Below are positions 26,893 through 35,786 of a stretch of DNA of 64,000 nt, in pieces (position 1 is the stretch's first letter; each line of letters begins with the position of its first letter). Where the stretch lies: positions 744,001 to 808,000 of the forward strand of contig CALSPF010000001.1 in the NCBI GenBank assembly GCA_943788165.1, written 5' to 3'. The stretch comes from an uncultured Flavobacteriaceae bacterium. GTDB taxonomy: Bacteria; Bacteroidota; Bacteroidia; Flavobacteriales; Flavobacteriaceae. Position numbers and translations under genes: made by a program. A model generated the notes under the pieces. The model was not told where the DNA came from. It worked only from the letters and a program-made list of their open reading frames with translations, and did not search any database.

Positions 26893-28602
26893 ATGAAGAA
26901 AAGCATTTTGCTCTTATTTTTTCTTTTGCTTCTTCAATTCCCCTTGATTGCACAAGAAAGCTTTACCAACCCAATTTTAAGGGGAGCTCATCCAGATCCA
27001 TCCATTTGTAGGGTAGGAGACGATTTCTATATTGTCAATTCTTCATTTGAATATTTTCCAGCATTACCCATACATCATAGTACAGATCTAGTGAACTGGG
27101 AACTTGTTGGCTATGGATTAGATCGAGAGAGCCAGGTAGTCTCTTCCGTCAATTTAGTCGATGTGCAGCAGCAAGGAGGAATCCATGCTCCCTCGATTCG
27201 ATTCCACAAGGGTGTTTTCTATATTGTTGTCACCAATGTATATAGCCCGAAAGACCCCACTAAAGAGGCAGAAATGGTGAACTTCATCATCACTGCAGAG
27301 AATCCAGCAGGACCTTGGTCAGATCCGCATGTCATTGCGAATGCCCCTGGTATTGACCCGGACATCTTTTTTGACGATGATGGCTCAGTCTGGTTTGTGG
27401 GCACGCATGATGTTGGTGATCCTAACAAGAATGGTATTGGTGAAATATGGGTACAAGAATTGGACTTGAATCGCTGGGAACTTAAAGGTGAACGCTTCTC
27501 TGTATGGGCAGGTGCCTGTGGCGGTTGTTGTGTAGAAGGGCCACATATATATAAAAGAGATGGAATGTATTACCTAATGGTAGCAGAAGGTGGAACCTCC
27601 CGTAATCATGCCGTTATGATGGCTATTAGCGATAATATTCGAGGCCCTTATCAATCAAACCCCAAGAATCCTATTTTGACATCAAGGCATTTGTCAAACA
27701 ACAATTGGGTGCACAGCACAGGACATGCCGATTTAGTCGAACTCCAAGACGGTCGTTGGTATATGGTTGCTCTAGGTATTCGAAATGATTTGATGGGAAC
27801 TAGCAATATGGGGAGAGAGTCACATCTGATTCCCGTGAATTGGGAAACAGCCGTTTCTGGCTGGGAAGAAGTCGAAGATGGAGTATGGCAACCCATTGAG
27901 TATTATTGGCCAGTATGTGCTCCAGAAACAGGTAAGGTTGAAAGAAGCACACCTCTACCTTTTGCAGGCAGCAGTCAAATTTATAACGATGTCTTTTATG
28001 ACGACTTTGAAAGCGAAAAACTCGAGTTAGCGTGGAACTTTAGACGCTTTCCAACCAATTCATTTTTTAGATTAATCCCTTCAGAAAGTAAATTGAGGCT
28101 TAGGTTGAATTCTGCAAAATTCGCTTTGAGAGAAAGCTATAATTTAATGGGCTTCCGTCAAAAGGAAAGTGATTTTAGTTATGAGGTTAAAATGAGCTTT
28201 AATCCAATAGATGAATTTTCTGAGGCGGGCATTAGTGTTTTTCAACAAGACGATAATTATCTTAACTTCACGCTAGTTCTTGAAGAGAAGCAACTAAAAA
28301 TCGTACTAAATTATCAAGAGTCGAGTAAGGAGGTATGTGTTTTAATGAAGATAGTAGTGAAGGATTATTCTGGTGAGATTATTTTTAAAATCACTTCCAA
28401 AAATGATCGATATCAGTATGCCTACTCCTTAGACAACGGACAATCGTTTCAAGAATTCTATACTTCTGAAGCATCGCTTGTGCTTTGTAAAGGATATATA
28501 GGAACCAATTTAGGTGTCTATGCAACCAGCGCGTTGGACACAACCGATGACTTTGCAGATTTTGATTGGGTTAAGTACAAGGGCACAACACGTAAAAATT
28601 AA
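26893..28602 (+). CDS. GH43 glycoside hydrolase (beta-xylosidase/arabinofuranosidase-like)
   Basis: A 569-aa exported enzyme with signal peptide (ending PLIAQ). The five-bladed propeller shows the GH43 triad: catalytic base Asp35 in AHPDPSIC, the pKa-modulating Asp near 155-157 in GIDPDIFFDDDG, and the acid Glu215 in CCVEGPHIY. From about residue 365 there is a concanavalin-like C-terminal beta-xylosidase domain (VFYDDFESEKLELAWNFRR region). Family members mostly cut xylose or arabinose linkages, so its presence in an alpha-glucan locus is unexpected. An unusual Cys cluster (GACGGCC) precedes the catalytic Glu. It begins 76 bases after the previous gene. Confidence 0.92.
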   Translation: MKKSILLLFFLLLLQFPLIAQESFTNPILRGAHPDPSICRVGDDFYIVNSSFEYFPALPIHHSTDLVNWELVGYGLDRESQVVSSVNLVDVQQQGGIHAPSIRFHKGVFYIVVTNVYSPKDPTKEAEMVNFIITAENPAGPWSDPHVIANAPGIDPDIFFDDDGSVWFVGTHDVGDPNKNGIGEIWVQELDLNRWELKGERFSVWAGACGGCCVEGPHIYKRDGMYYLMVAEGGTSRNHAVMMAISDNIRGPYQSNPKNPILTSRHLSNNNWVHSTGHADLVELQDGRWYMVALGIRNDLMGTSNMGRESHLIPVNWETAVSGWEEVEDGVWQPIEYYWPVCAPETGKVERSTPLPFAGSSQIYNDVFYDDFESEKLELAWNFRRFPTNSFFRLIPSESKLRLRLNSAKFALRESYNLMGFRQKESDFSYEVKMSFNPIDEFSEAGISVFQQDDNYLNFTLVLEEKQLKIVLNYQESSKEVCVLMKIVVKDYSGEIIFKITSKNDRYQYAYSLDNGQSFQEFYTSEASLVLCKGYIGTNLGVYATSALDTTDDFADFDWVKYKGTTRKN

Positions 28603-28607
28603 TAATT

Positions 28608-29948
28608 ATGAATTCACATAAACTTTTTTTTGTAGCTGTATTTTTATTGACGCTTTCTTGCCAGCAAGTTGAGCCAGAGTCTACCTATTTTTCTTCGCCA
28701 GAAAAAATTGATACAATCGTCGACGAATTCGTAGCAAACGAAGGATTTCCGCTGCTCTATGTTCGACTCGAAAATGAAGAAGGAAAGGTTATTTATGAGC
28801 ATGATGCGGTGAATCGCACCTTTCTTCCTGAGGAAAAGATCGATGGTGATACATGGTTTCGTATTTGGTCCATGAGCAAAATCATTACTATTTCTATCCT
28901 CTTAGATTTGGTTGAAGATGGTCTTGTGCGATTAGATGATCCCATTGAGAAATATATTCCAGAGTTCAAAGACCTAAAGGTTGCTGTGGCCAACAATGGC
29001 CAGTCATTAGCTACCTATGCAAGAGAATATTTTAAGGATTCCTCAGGTTTCTCTGGAGATTATTTAAACAATGTGGCTATTTCTGAGGCCACATGTCCTA
29101 TTCGTGTGGTGGATAACGAGAATACAATAACAGTCCTTGATTTGATCAATCATCAAGCAGGATTTTATTATGAAACTACGCCATTTAAGTGTTTAAATGA
29201 ACTGCTTGTTGAAGAAGATTTTAATGCAATGACCACTAACCAAGAAATCATCAATGCCATGGCCAAAATGCCTTTGTTAATGCATGCTGGCACAGAAGAT
29301 TTTTATGGGACCAACACAACTGTTCTCGGTTTTGTCGCTGAACGTGCAACTGGAAAATCCTTGAATGAACTGCTCAATGAGCGTATAAAGATTCCGCTAT
29401 CAATAAAAGGGCTAAGGTATAAGAAGACCGCTAGCATTGATTTATTGCCAACATTTTCTGGCAAAGATTCGCTTTTGCGAAAAGCCACCAAAGGTGAGTT
29501 GGATATTATGGGCGCAAACGTTCCTAATTACGAAAAAGGTAATCAAATCTTTTTGGGAGGGGAGGGAATGATTGGAACAGCCAATGGATATGCAGATTTC
29601 CTTCGTATGTTGATGAATCACGGTAAATTAAACGGACATCGTTTTTTAAATGAAGCGAGTGTAAAAGATATGTATGCACCACATTCACAATTGGATAACG
29701 ATTGGGGATACAATGGCTATAACCTTTGGGTTACTAGTGAAAAGCAATTAGAGTTGGGCTATGGCGATGTCGGTTTATGGACAGGTGGTGGCTATGAACA
29801 AACCCACTTCTGGGTTGATCCTAAGCGTAAATTTGTGGGAGTAATAATGACTCAAATGTTTGATACTCCTCCACAAGGAATGAACCGTGACAATCTTGTT
29901 CGCGGCGCGATGTATCAGCAGATTTTCGAAAAAGAACAAGCAAAATAA
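28608..29948 (+). CDS. Serine hydrolase lipoprotein (beta-lactamase class C fold)
   Basis: A 446-aa lipoprotein (TLSC lipobox, then QQVEPE). Active-site SxxK is S88-M-S-K91; the YxN motif is YGTN in EDFYGTNTTVLGFVAERATG; WTGGGYEQTHFW near the C-terminus probably replaces the KTG/HxG strand. Family members are esterases, peptidases or transesterases, and a beta-lactamase role is unlikely. It lies 5 bases after GH43 and 10 bases before a GH13 gene, so it is part of the PUL. A role in removing ester groups from the glycan is possible but is inference. Confidence 0.85.
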   Translation: MNSHKLFFVAVFLLTLSCQQVEPESTYFSSPEKIDTIVDEFVANEGFPLLYVRLENEEGKVIYEHDAVNRTFLPEEKIDGDTWFRIWSMSKIITISILLDLVEDGLVRLDDPIEKYIPEFKDLKVAVANNGQSLATYAREYFKDSSGFSGDYLNNVAISEATCPIRVVDNENTITVLDLINHQAGFYYETTPFKCLNELLVEEDFNAMTTNQEIINAMAKMPLLMHAGTEDFYGTNTTVLGFVAERATGKSLNELLNERIKIPLSIKGLRYKKTASIDLLPTFSGKDSLLRKATKGELDIMGANVPNYEKGNQIFLGGEGMIGTANGYADFLRMLMNHGKLNGHRFLNEASVKDMYAPHSQLDNDWGYNGYNLWVTSEKQLELGYGDVGLWTGGGYEQTHFWVDPKRKFVGVIMTQMFDTPPQGMNRDNLVRGAMYQQIFEKEQAK

Positions 29949-29958
29949 ACTTTAGAGA

Positions 29959-31806
29959 ATGATTTCGATTAAACAATTAGTAACAGTATTCCTTTTTGTA
30001 TTTTTTATAAGTATCTCCCTCTTCGCCCAAGAGATAGATCGAATTGAACCACTAAATTGGTGGGTTGGAATGAATAATCCATCGCTTCAGATATTGCTTT
30101 ATGGAGATGATATTAGGGCGTTAACGCCAGTAATTAGTCATGCCAACATTCAACTTAAAAAAGTTCAAAGCGTGGAGAACCCAAACTATCTTTTTTTGGA
30201 TTTACTCCTAGCAGACGATATGGCTGCAACAACAGTTAACATTGATTTATTTAAAGGGAATAAAATAGTCAAACGTATTGAGTATGCTTTTTTGGATCGC
30301 GAGGCTGGTCTGACAGCCAACGGATTTGACAGCTCAGATGTAATGTATTTAATTACGCCCGATCGATTTGCCAATGGAGATACTTCTAATGATGAAATTC
30401 TGGGTATGAGAGAAGGCCTCGATCGCTCATTTGACGATGGAAGACATGGGGGAGACATCAAGGGAATTTTAGATAATATAGATTATATAAAAGAGCTTGG
30501 GTTTACGGCAATTTGGTTAAATCCTATTTTAGAGAATGACATGGATACCTATTCCTATCACGGCTATGCTGCCACCGATTTTTATAAAGTAGATGCCCGC
30601 TATGGTACAAATGAAGAGTACAAGAAACTGTGTCAAATTGCCCAATCTAAAGGAGTTAAAATAATCATGGACATGATTTTAAATCATTCAGGTTCAGAGC
30701 ATTGGTTTGTCAAAGATCCGCCAACTTCAAAATGGATAAACAACAATAACACCTTTAAGCCCACCTCCCACAAACGTACAACGCATCAAGATCCTTATGC
30801 TTCAGAATACGATAAGATGGCATTTGTAGATGGTTGGTTTGTCGATACAATGCCCGATTTAAATCAGCGTGAAGCATTGATGGCCACCTACCTTATTCAG
30901 AATACACTTTGGTGGATTGAGTATGCTGGAATTAATGGTATTCGCATGGATACCTATCCCTATCCAGACAAGAATTTCATGTCAGACTGGACATCAGCGG
31001 TCATGGATCAGTACCCAAACTTTAATATAGTTGGAGAAGAGTGGTCATTAAATCCTGTGGTTGTTTCGTTTTGGCAGCGTGGCAAAGTAAATAGTAACGG
31101 CTATGTTTCGTCTTTACCAAGTGTAATGGACTTCCCTATTCAAGACACATTCAATCGGTCTTTATTGGCTCCTGAGAATTGGAACAGCGGCTGGATAAAT
31201 GTTTATGAAATGTTGGGTAATGATCATTTATATCCAGATCCTTCCAGTCTTGTTATTTTTCCAGATAATCACGATATGGATCGTTTTTTTACACAGATTA
31301 ATTACGATTTTGATTTATTCAAAATGGGTATGGTTTATTTTTCGACACTCCGCGGAATCCCACAATTTTATTATGGAACCGAGATTCTTATGAAAAATGA
31401 AAAAGAAGGGCATGGCCAAATTAGAAGCGATTTTCCTGGAGGCTGGAAAGGGGATATGATCAATGGATTTACAGGAAAAGGGCTTACAACGCAAGAGCAA
31501 GAAGCAAAGGCGCTAACGACTAAACTATTGAATTGGCGTAAAGAGAAAGTTGTGATTCACACGGGTAAGTTAATGCAGTTTGCACCTGAAGATGGAGTGT
31601 ACAGTTTTTTCCGTTACAACGAAAAGGAAAAGGTTATGATAATCTTTAATAAAAACGATAAAGAAACAGTTGTTTCAATGGATAAATACAACGAGATGAT
31701 TGGCGATAAAAGTAACGCTTTTGATGTCCTCAATGACCGAAGGTTTCCGTTAGAATCAACATTGCGAATCCCGCCTAAAACGGCATTAATACTAGAAATA
31801 AATTAA
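29959..31806 (+). CDS. GH13 neopullulanase/cyclomaltodextrinase-like enzyme (periplasmic)
   Basis: A 615-aa alpha-glucan hydrolase resembling SusA. Signal peptidase I type leader (ISLFAQ), so probably periplasmic. An N-terminal beta-sandwich (about residues 25-110, IEPLNWWVGMNNPSLQILLY) of the cyclomaltodextrinase type is followed by the barrel: I DMILNH, II GIRMDTYPYP (Asp nucleophile), III GEEW (Glu), IV FPDNHD (Asp). It would shorten imported oligosaccharides. Last gene of the rightward PUL arm; its stop lies 2 bases from the stop of a paralogous GH13 on the opposite strand. Confidence 0.94.
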   Translation: MISIKQLVTVFLFVFFISISLFAQEIDRIEPLNWWVGMNNPSLQILLYGDDIRALTPVISHANIQLKKVQSVENPNYLFLDLLLADDMAATTVNIDLFKGNKIVKRIEYAFLDREAGLTANGFDSSDVMYLITPDRFANGDTSNDEILGMREGLDRSFDDGRHGGDIKGILDNIDYIKELGFTAIWLNPILENDMDTYSYHGYAATDFYKVDARYGTNEEYKKLCQIAQSKGVKIIMDMILNHSGSEHWFVKDPPTSKWINNNNTFKPTSHKRTTHQDPYASEYDKMAFVDGWFVDTMPDLNQREALMATYLIQNTLWWIEYAGINGIRMDTYPYPDKNFMSDWTSAVMDQYPNFNIVGEEWSLNPVVVSFWQRGKVNSNGYVSSLPSVMDFPIQDTFNRSLLAPENWNSGWINVYEMLGNDHLYPDPSSLVIFPDNHDMDRFFTQINYDFDLFKMGMVYFSTLRGIPQFYYGTEILMKNEKEGHGQIRSDFPGGWKGDMINGFTGKGLTTQEQEAKALTTKLLNWRKEKVVIHTGKLMQFAPEDGVYSFFRYNEKEKVMIIFNKNDKETVVSMDKYNEMIGDKSNAFDVLNDRRFPLESTLRIPPKTALILEIN

Positions 31807-31808
31807 GT

Positions 31809-33752
31809 TTACTCCATGATAATTTCAAATAAATAGGCTCCCATTTTGGGTAAATCCAGCCTGTCTTTCCAAATGGTGATTTCATTGGTCATTACGTTTT
31901 TCATAAGCTTACCGCTGAGATTAAGCTCTTCAAATCGATCTAGTTGAAGGTTTTTTGCCACTTCGTTTTTATTTAGCACTAACATAACGATTTGTTGTTC
32001 ATGTATTCTAAAGATAACATAGACACCATCAAATGGAACAAAATGAAGTGTTTTTCCTTTTGTGAGTGCTTTACTTGTCTTTCGGAAATTCAGCAAACGT
32101 TTTAAGAATTCCTGTGTTACTTTTTGTTCCTTGTTTAATCCCTTGCCTGTAAAACCATTGACAGAATCTTCAGCCCATCCACCGGGAAAATCACTTCGAA
32201 TAAGTCCGTGATCGTCGAGTTTTGCTGAATTTTCTAGCATTAATTCTGTTCCGTAATAAAGTTGTGGTACACGTGCTAGCGAGAGCAGCGTTGCTAGGGC
32301 CATTCTAAGTAAAACAGGATCTTCTTTGTATTGAGTAAATGCCCTGTTCATGTCGTGGTTATCGAGAAACAGCATTAGACGCGTGGGGTCTGCATATGCA
32401 AAATCATTGGCTACAGCTTCATAGATTTCAATCAATCCGTTTGCCCAACCTTCAGGAGATGTTAACCCTTTGCGGATTGCTTCTTGAAGAGCAAAATCCA
32501 TGCTATGACTCAGGTTGGACACATAGCCGTCTTTATTTATTTTGCCATTCTGCCAATAACCGATGAGAAGAGGATTGTAACTCCATTCTTCGCCAACAAT
32601 TGAAAATTGAGGATATTCCTGCATGATATTTCCTGCCCATGTGCTCAAGAATTCCTTATTGGAATAGGGATAAGTGTCCTGCCGAATCCCACTTAATTGA
32701 AGGGTTTCTATCCACCAAATCGAATTTTGAATTAGGTAAGTAGCCAAAAATGGATTGCGTTGATTTAGGTCAGGCATTTGCTCAACGAACCAGCCATCTG
32801 CCAAACCCTTTTTGTCAAATTCTGAGGCATAGCTATCTTGATTGTTAGTCCTTCTGTGATTTGACTGAACAATGGGATGCCCGTCTTCAAAGCCTTTTTG
32901 GTGATTTACCCAATCAGAAAAGGGAAGGTCTTTCATCCACCAGTGATTCAATCCGCAGTGATTTACCACCTGATCCATGATTAACTTGATTCCTTTTTTG
33001 CGAGCTGTGTTTGCTAATTCTACATAGTCATCTAGTGTTCCAAAGCGTGGGTCTACCGAATACAAATCTGTAATTGCATAGCCATGATAAGATTGTGAGG
33101 GCATATCGTTCAAGAGGACTGGAGTAGACCAAAGTGCCGTAAAACCCATTTCGTGTATATAGTCTAGGTGATTGACTATTCCTTGAATGTCTCCACCGTG
33201 TCGAGCATAGTTATCTGAACGATCAATCGTTTTTTCGATTAATGTCGGATTAGTATCATTTGTTTCAGATCCATTAGCAAATCGATCTGGGGTAATCAAG
33301 TAAATAGCATCAGCGGTGTCAAACCCTTTGGTAGAGGCTGCATTAGCAATTCGCTTGTTCAGAGAGTAGTCGTAAGCGAAAACAGTTGGATTTCCTTGTT
33401 TAAAGTTGATTTTCATTGAACCGCTTGGGGTCGATGCAGCAATGCTTAAGTCAATAAATAGATAATTGCTACTTTTTCCTTGCGTTGTCTTTAAAATACT
33501 GATGCCTGGATAGTCAATGTGAGGTTCCGTGGCGCTAATCCCATCTTTAAATACCATTAGCTGCAGTTGCGTATTTTTAAATCCTATCCACCAATTTGGT
33601 GGCTCAATTCTGTATTCTGGAATCGGCTTAACAGTTTCTAATGAAATATTGTTTTTCGTTTCTGGAGTTACTGTCGGTTGGCATCCAAACAAGAAGCTTA
33701 AAACAAGGAGTTGATATATTCTACGAATAAGTATTAGTAAAGTATTGTTCAC
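31809..33752 (-). CDS. GH13 neopullulanase/cyclomaltodextrinase-like lipoprotein
   Basis: A 647-aa paralogue of the neighbouring GH13 with the same layout: N-terminal domain (YRIEPPNWWIGFKNTQLQLM), region I DQVVNH, II GIRQDTYPY, III GEEW, IV FLDNHD. It carries a lipobox (FLFGC, then QPTVTPE) instead of a plain signal peptide, so it is membrane-anchored, possibly at the cell surface. It is convergent with its paralogue, stop to stop, with 2 bases between. Its upstream region shares a 14-bp AT-rich box with the MFS promoter region, hinting at joint control. Exact linkage preference cannot be read from sequence. Confidence 0.92.
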   Translation of the reverse strand: MNNTLLILIRRIYQLLVLSFLFGCQPTVTPETKNNISLETVKPIPEYRIEPPNWWIGFKNTQLQLMVFKDGISATEPHIDYPGISILKTTQGKSSNYLFIDLSIAASTPSGSMKINFKQGNPTVFAYDYSLNKRIANAASTKGFDTADAIYLITPDRFANGSETNDTNPTLIEKTIDRSDNYARHGGDIQGIVNHLDYIHEMGFTALWSTPVLLNDMPSQSYHGYAITDLYSVDPRFGTLDDYVELANTARKKGIKLIMDQVVNHCGLNHWWMKDLPFSDWVNHQKGFEDGHPIVQSNHRRTNNQDSYASEFDKKGLADGWFVEQMPDLNQRNPFLATYLIQNSIWWIETLQLSGIRQDTYPYSNKEFLSTWAGNIMQEYPQFSIVGEEWSYNPLLIGYWQNGKINKDGYVSNLSHSMDFALQEAIRKGLTSPEGWANGLIEIYEAVANDFAYADPTRLMLFLDNHDMNRAFTQYKEDPVLLRMALATLLSLARVPQLYYGTELMLENSAKLDDHGLIRSDFPGGWAEDSVNGFTGKGLNKEQKVTQEFLKRLLNFRKTSKALTKGKTLHFVPFDGVYVIFRIHEQQIVMLVLNKNEVAKNLQLDRFEELNLSGKLMKNVMTNEITIWKDRLDLPKMGAYLFEIIME

Positions 33753-33884
33753 TGCGACTTTGTTTATGGTTTTATTAAATATATTATAATTCTGTCAATT
33801 ATAGCTTTTCAATTTTGCGGGAAGTTTTTTTTCTCATTTGATTTCATTTCATGAATTAAACCTAAATTGTAGCTTCTTTATTAA

Positions 33885-34340
33885 ATGAAAATGAGCTATT
33901 TTAAATATACACTATTTACTCTTTTTAAATTACCGGCTGCCTGGATCACGGGAGTGCGATTAACACATTTGGATGACCGAAGTTCAACTGCAAGTATTAA
34001 GCACCGTTGGATCAATCAGAACCCTTATAGTTCAATGTTTTGGGCTGTACAAGGAATGGCGGCAGAGTTTCCAACCGGGATTTTATTGACCCAAGAAATT
34101 GAACGGAGTAAACGAAACATTTCTATTTTGGTGTTGAACAACAAAGCAAGTTTTACTAAGAAAGCTACTGGACGTATTAATTTCACATGTAATCAAGGGG
34201 AGGAAGCGCGTGCTACTATTGAGAAACTAATTACAACAGGAGAGCCACAAACAGTTTGGTTGGATGCAGTGGGAGTAAATGAAAGCGGCCAGCAGGTATC
34301 TAGTTTTTCATTTGAGTGGACGTTGTTGTTAAAGAAGTAG
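33885..34340 (+). CDS. DUF4442-type hotdog-fold protein
   Basis: A 151-aa cytoplasmic protein resembling the DUF4442 group of thioesterase-like hotdog proteins: W-I-N-Q-N-P-Y near residue 45 (typical N-P-x-S/T-like segment), then AVQGMAAEFPTGILLTQEI and the C-terminal strand SFSFEWTLLLKK. Substrate unknown; an acyl-CoA or aromatic thioester is possible. No promoter box matches well. The start is at the first of two Met codons (MKMSYFKY). Divergent from the GH13 lipoprotein gene and probably not part of the PUL. Confidence 0.75.
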   Translation: MKMSYFKYTLFTLFKLPAAWITGVRLTHLDDRSSTASIKHRWINQNPYSSMFWAVQGMAAEFPTGILLTQEIERSKRNISILVLNNKASFTKKATGRINFTCNQGEEARATIEKLITTGEPQTVWLDAVGVNESGQQVSSFSFEWTLLLKK

Positions 34341-34487
34341 TAGGGAAGAGCTCTTAAAAACTGCCTAAGTCATATTAGCTGAGATTTAATCTGACAATCA
34401 TGGTCGATGAACGTACCCATGAAAAATTATTTGGATTAATCCAGCTGCAATTTGACAAGAGATACAGAGGGTATTATAGCGTTTTGC

Positions 34488-35786
34488 CTAATCTCTTGTT
34501 AAGCGATAAATAAACACTGCAGTGCGCTGAATCAATGCATTGAAGGTGGCTAAATTGATGTTTTCTTGCGGTGTATGTGCACCTGTCCCCATACTTCCAA
34601 GACCATCCAGACCATCTACATAATCTGCAACAAAAGAGATATCTGCCGCACCACGTCTGCCAGGGTCATAGGCGGCAACTTCCCCAAAGCCTAAAGCTTC
34701 GCTCACATCGCTCAATTCGCCTAATAACATCATGTTTGCTTCTGTTGGACCCATGGCTGGATAGCTATTGGTGAAGGTAATGGTGGCATTGGTACTAGGA
34801 AGGTTGTTTGCTACAATAGCGCGCATTTTTTCACGCGCATTTTCTTTTTGTTCCTCTGAGATAAAGCGCAGTCCTCCATGAACTATGGCTGTTTGTGCAA
34901 CAACATTTGATTTACCAAAAGCTGTTCCGCTACTTTTCATTTTATCATAGCCTACAAAAGTTCCTCCAAGTAAATTCCCTGGGTTAAAGGTAAGGTATTG
35001 TTCACCACGAACTTCTTCATAGAATTGATGCAAGATGCGACTCATTTCAAAAATGGCACCAGCACCGGTTCGCTCACTAAATACTCCAGAGGAGTGTGCT
35101 CTTTTTCCTGCTGTTTCAACTTTCCATCCTGAGGCACCTCTTCGCGCTATGGTGGCATTGTTAAAGCCCGTTGCTGTTTCAAAGCCTAAGGCTATATCAC
35201 TTTCTTTGGCTGCTTCAATGAGGTCTTTTCGAGAAATAGTAAGTGGTTTTCCAGTGCTTTCTTCGTCTCCTGTAAAAGCAACGGTAATAGTGCGATCATT
35301 GAGTAAGTTTAACTCATGAAGCACCTTTAAGGCATATAAAACCACAACATCACCACCTTTCATGTCATTCCCTCCAGGCGCAAATGCAATGCTGTCCTTA
35401 CGTTCAAAAGTCTGAAAAGGACTATTGGCTTCAAAAATGGTATCGAGATGACCAATTAGTAGTAATTTTTTTCCTTTCTGGCCTTTTATAGAGGCAAATA
35501 AATGACCGGCACGATGCATGTCAGTGGGCATTTCAATCCACTGGGTAGTAAAATCAATTGCACTGAAAGCTGCATCGAATTCTCTACCCACAGCTCTAAC
35601 CCCAGCAAGGTGCATTGTCCCACTATTGATGTTAACTACCTTTTCTAGAAAAGCAATAGATTCATTGTCATAGGCTTTTACCTTTTCGACAATTTTATTT
35701 TCTACGCTAGATAATTTTTGTGCTTGTAGCATTGATCCACCAAATAATAGCATAACGGATAAAGCAAGAGAGTTGAGTGTTTTCAT
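34488..35786 (-). CDS. M20-family metallopeptidase (glutamate carboxypeptidase-like)
   Basis: A 432-aa exported dizinc peptidase with signal peptide (ending MLQAQ). Metal and catalytic motifs: GHLDTIF (His, Asp), GGNDMKGGD (bridging Asp), GDEESTG (catalytic Glu and ligand Glu), GFETATG, and C-terminal GTGAHTPQENIN (His). The central dimerisation domain is visible around SGWKVETAGKRAHSSG. It resembles CPG2/ArgE-type enzymes that remove C-terminal amino acids; the substrate is unknown. It overlaps the upstream AI-2E transporter gene by 4 bases, so it is translationally coupled and probably the last gene of the tsaD group. Confidence 0.92.
   Translation of the reverse strand: MKTLNSLALSVMLLFGGSMLQAQKLSSVENKIVEKVKAYDNESIAFLEKVVNINSGTMHLAGVRAVGREFDAAFSAIDFTTQWIEMPTDMHRAGHLFASIKGQKGKKLLLIGHLDTIFEANSPFQTFERKDSIAFAPGGNDMKGGDVVVLYALKVLHELNLLNDRTITVAFTGDEESTGKPLTISRKDLIEAAKESDIALGFETATGFNNATIARRGASGWKVETAGKRAHSSGVFSERTGAGAIFEMSRILHQFYEEVRGEQYLTFNPGNLLGGTFVGYDKMKSSGTAFGKSNVVAQTAIVHGGLRFISEEQKENAREKMRAIVANNLPSTNATITFTNSYPAMGPTEANMMLLGELSDVSEALGFGEVAAYDPGRRGAADISFVADYVDGLDGLGSMGTGAHTPQENINLATFNALIQRTAVFIYRLTRD

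Noticed and set aside
28608-29948. Antibiotic-resistance beta-lactamase
   Set aside because: The KTG-type motif is not typical and the gene sits inside a glycan operon; a serine hydrolase of other function is more likely.
34400-34513. 37-codon ORF (MVDERTHEKLFGL...) between the DUF4442 and M20 genes
   Set aside because: No promoter or ribosome site, overlaps the end of the peptidase gene, no recognisable feature; not enough to call a gene.
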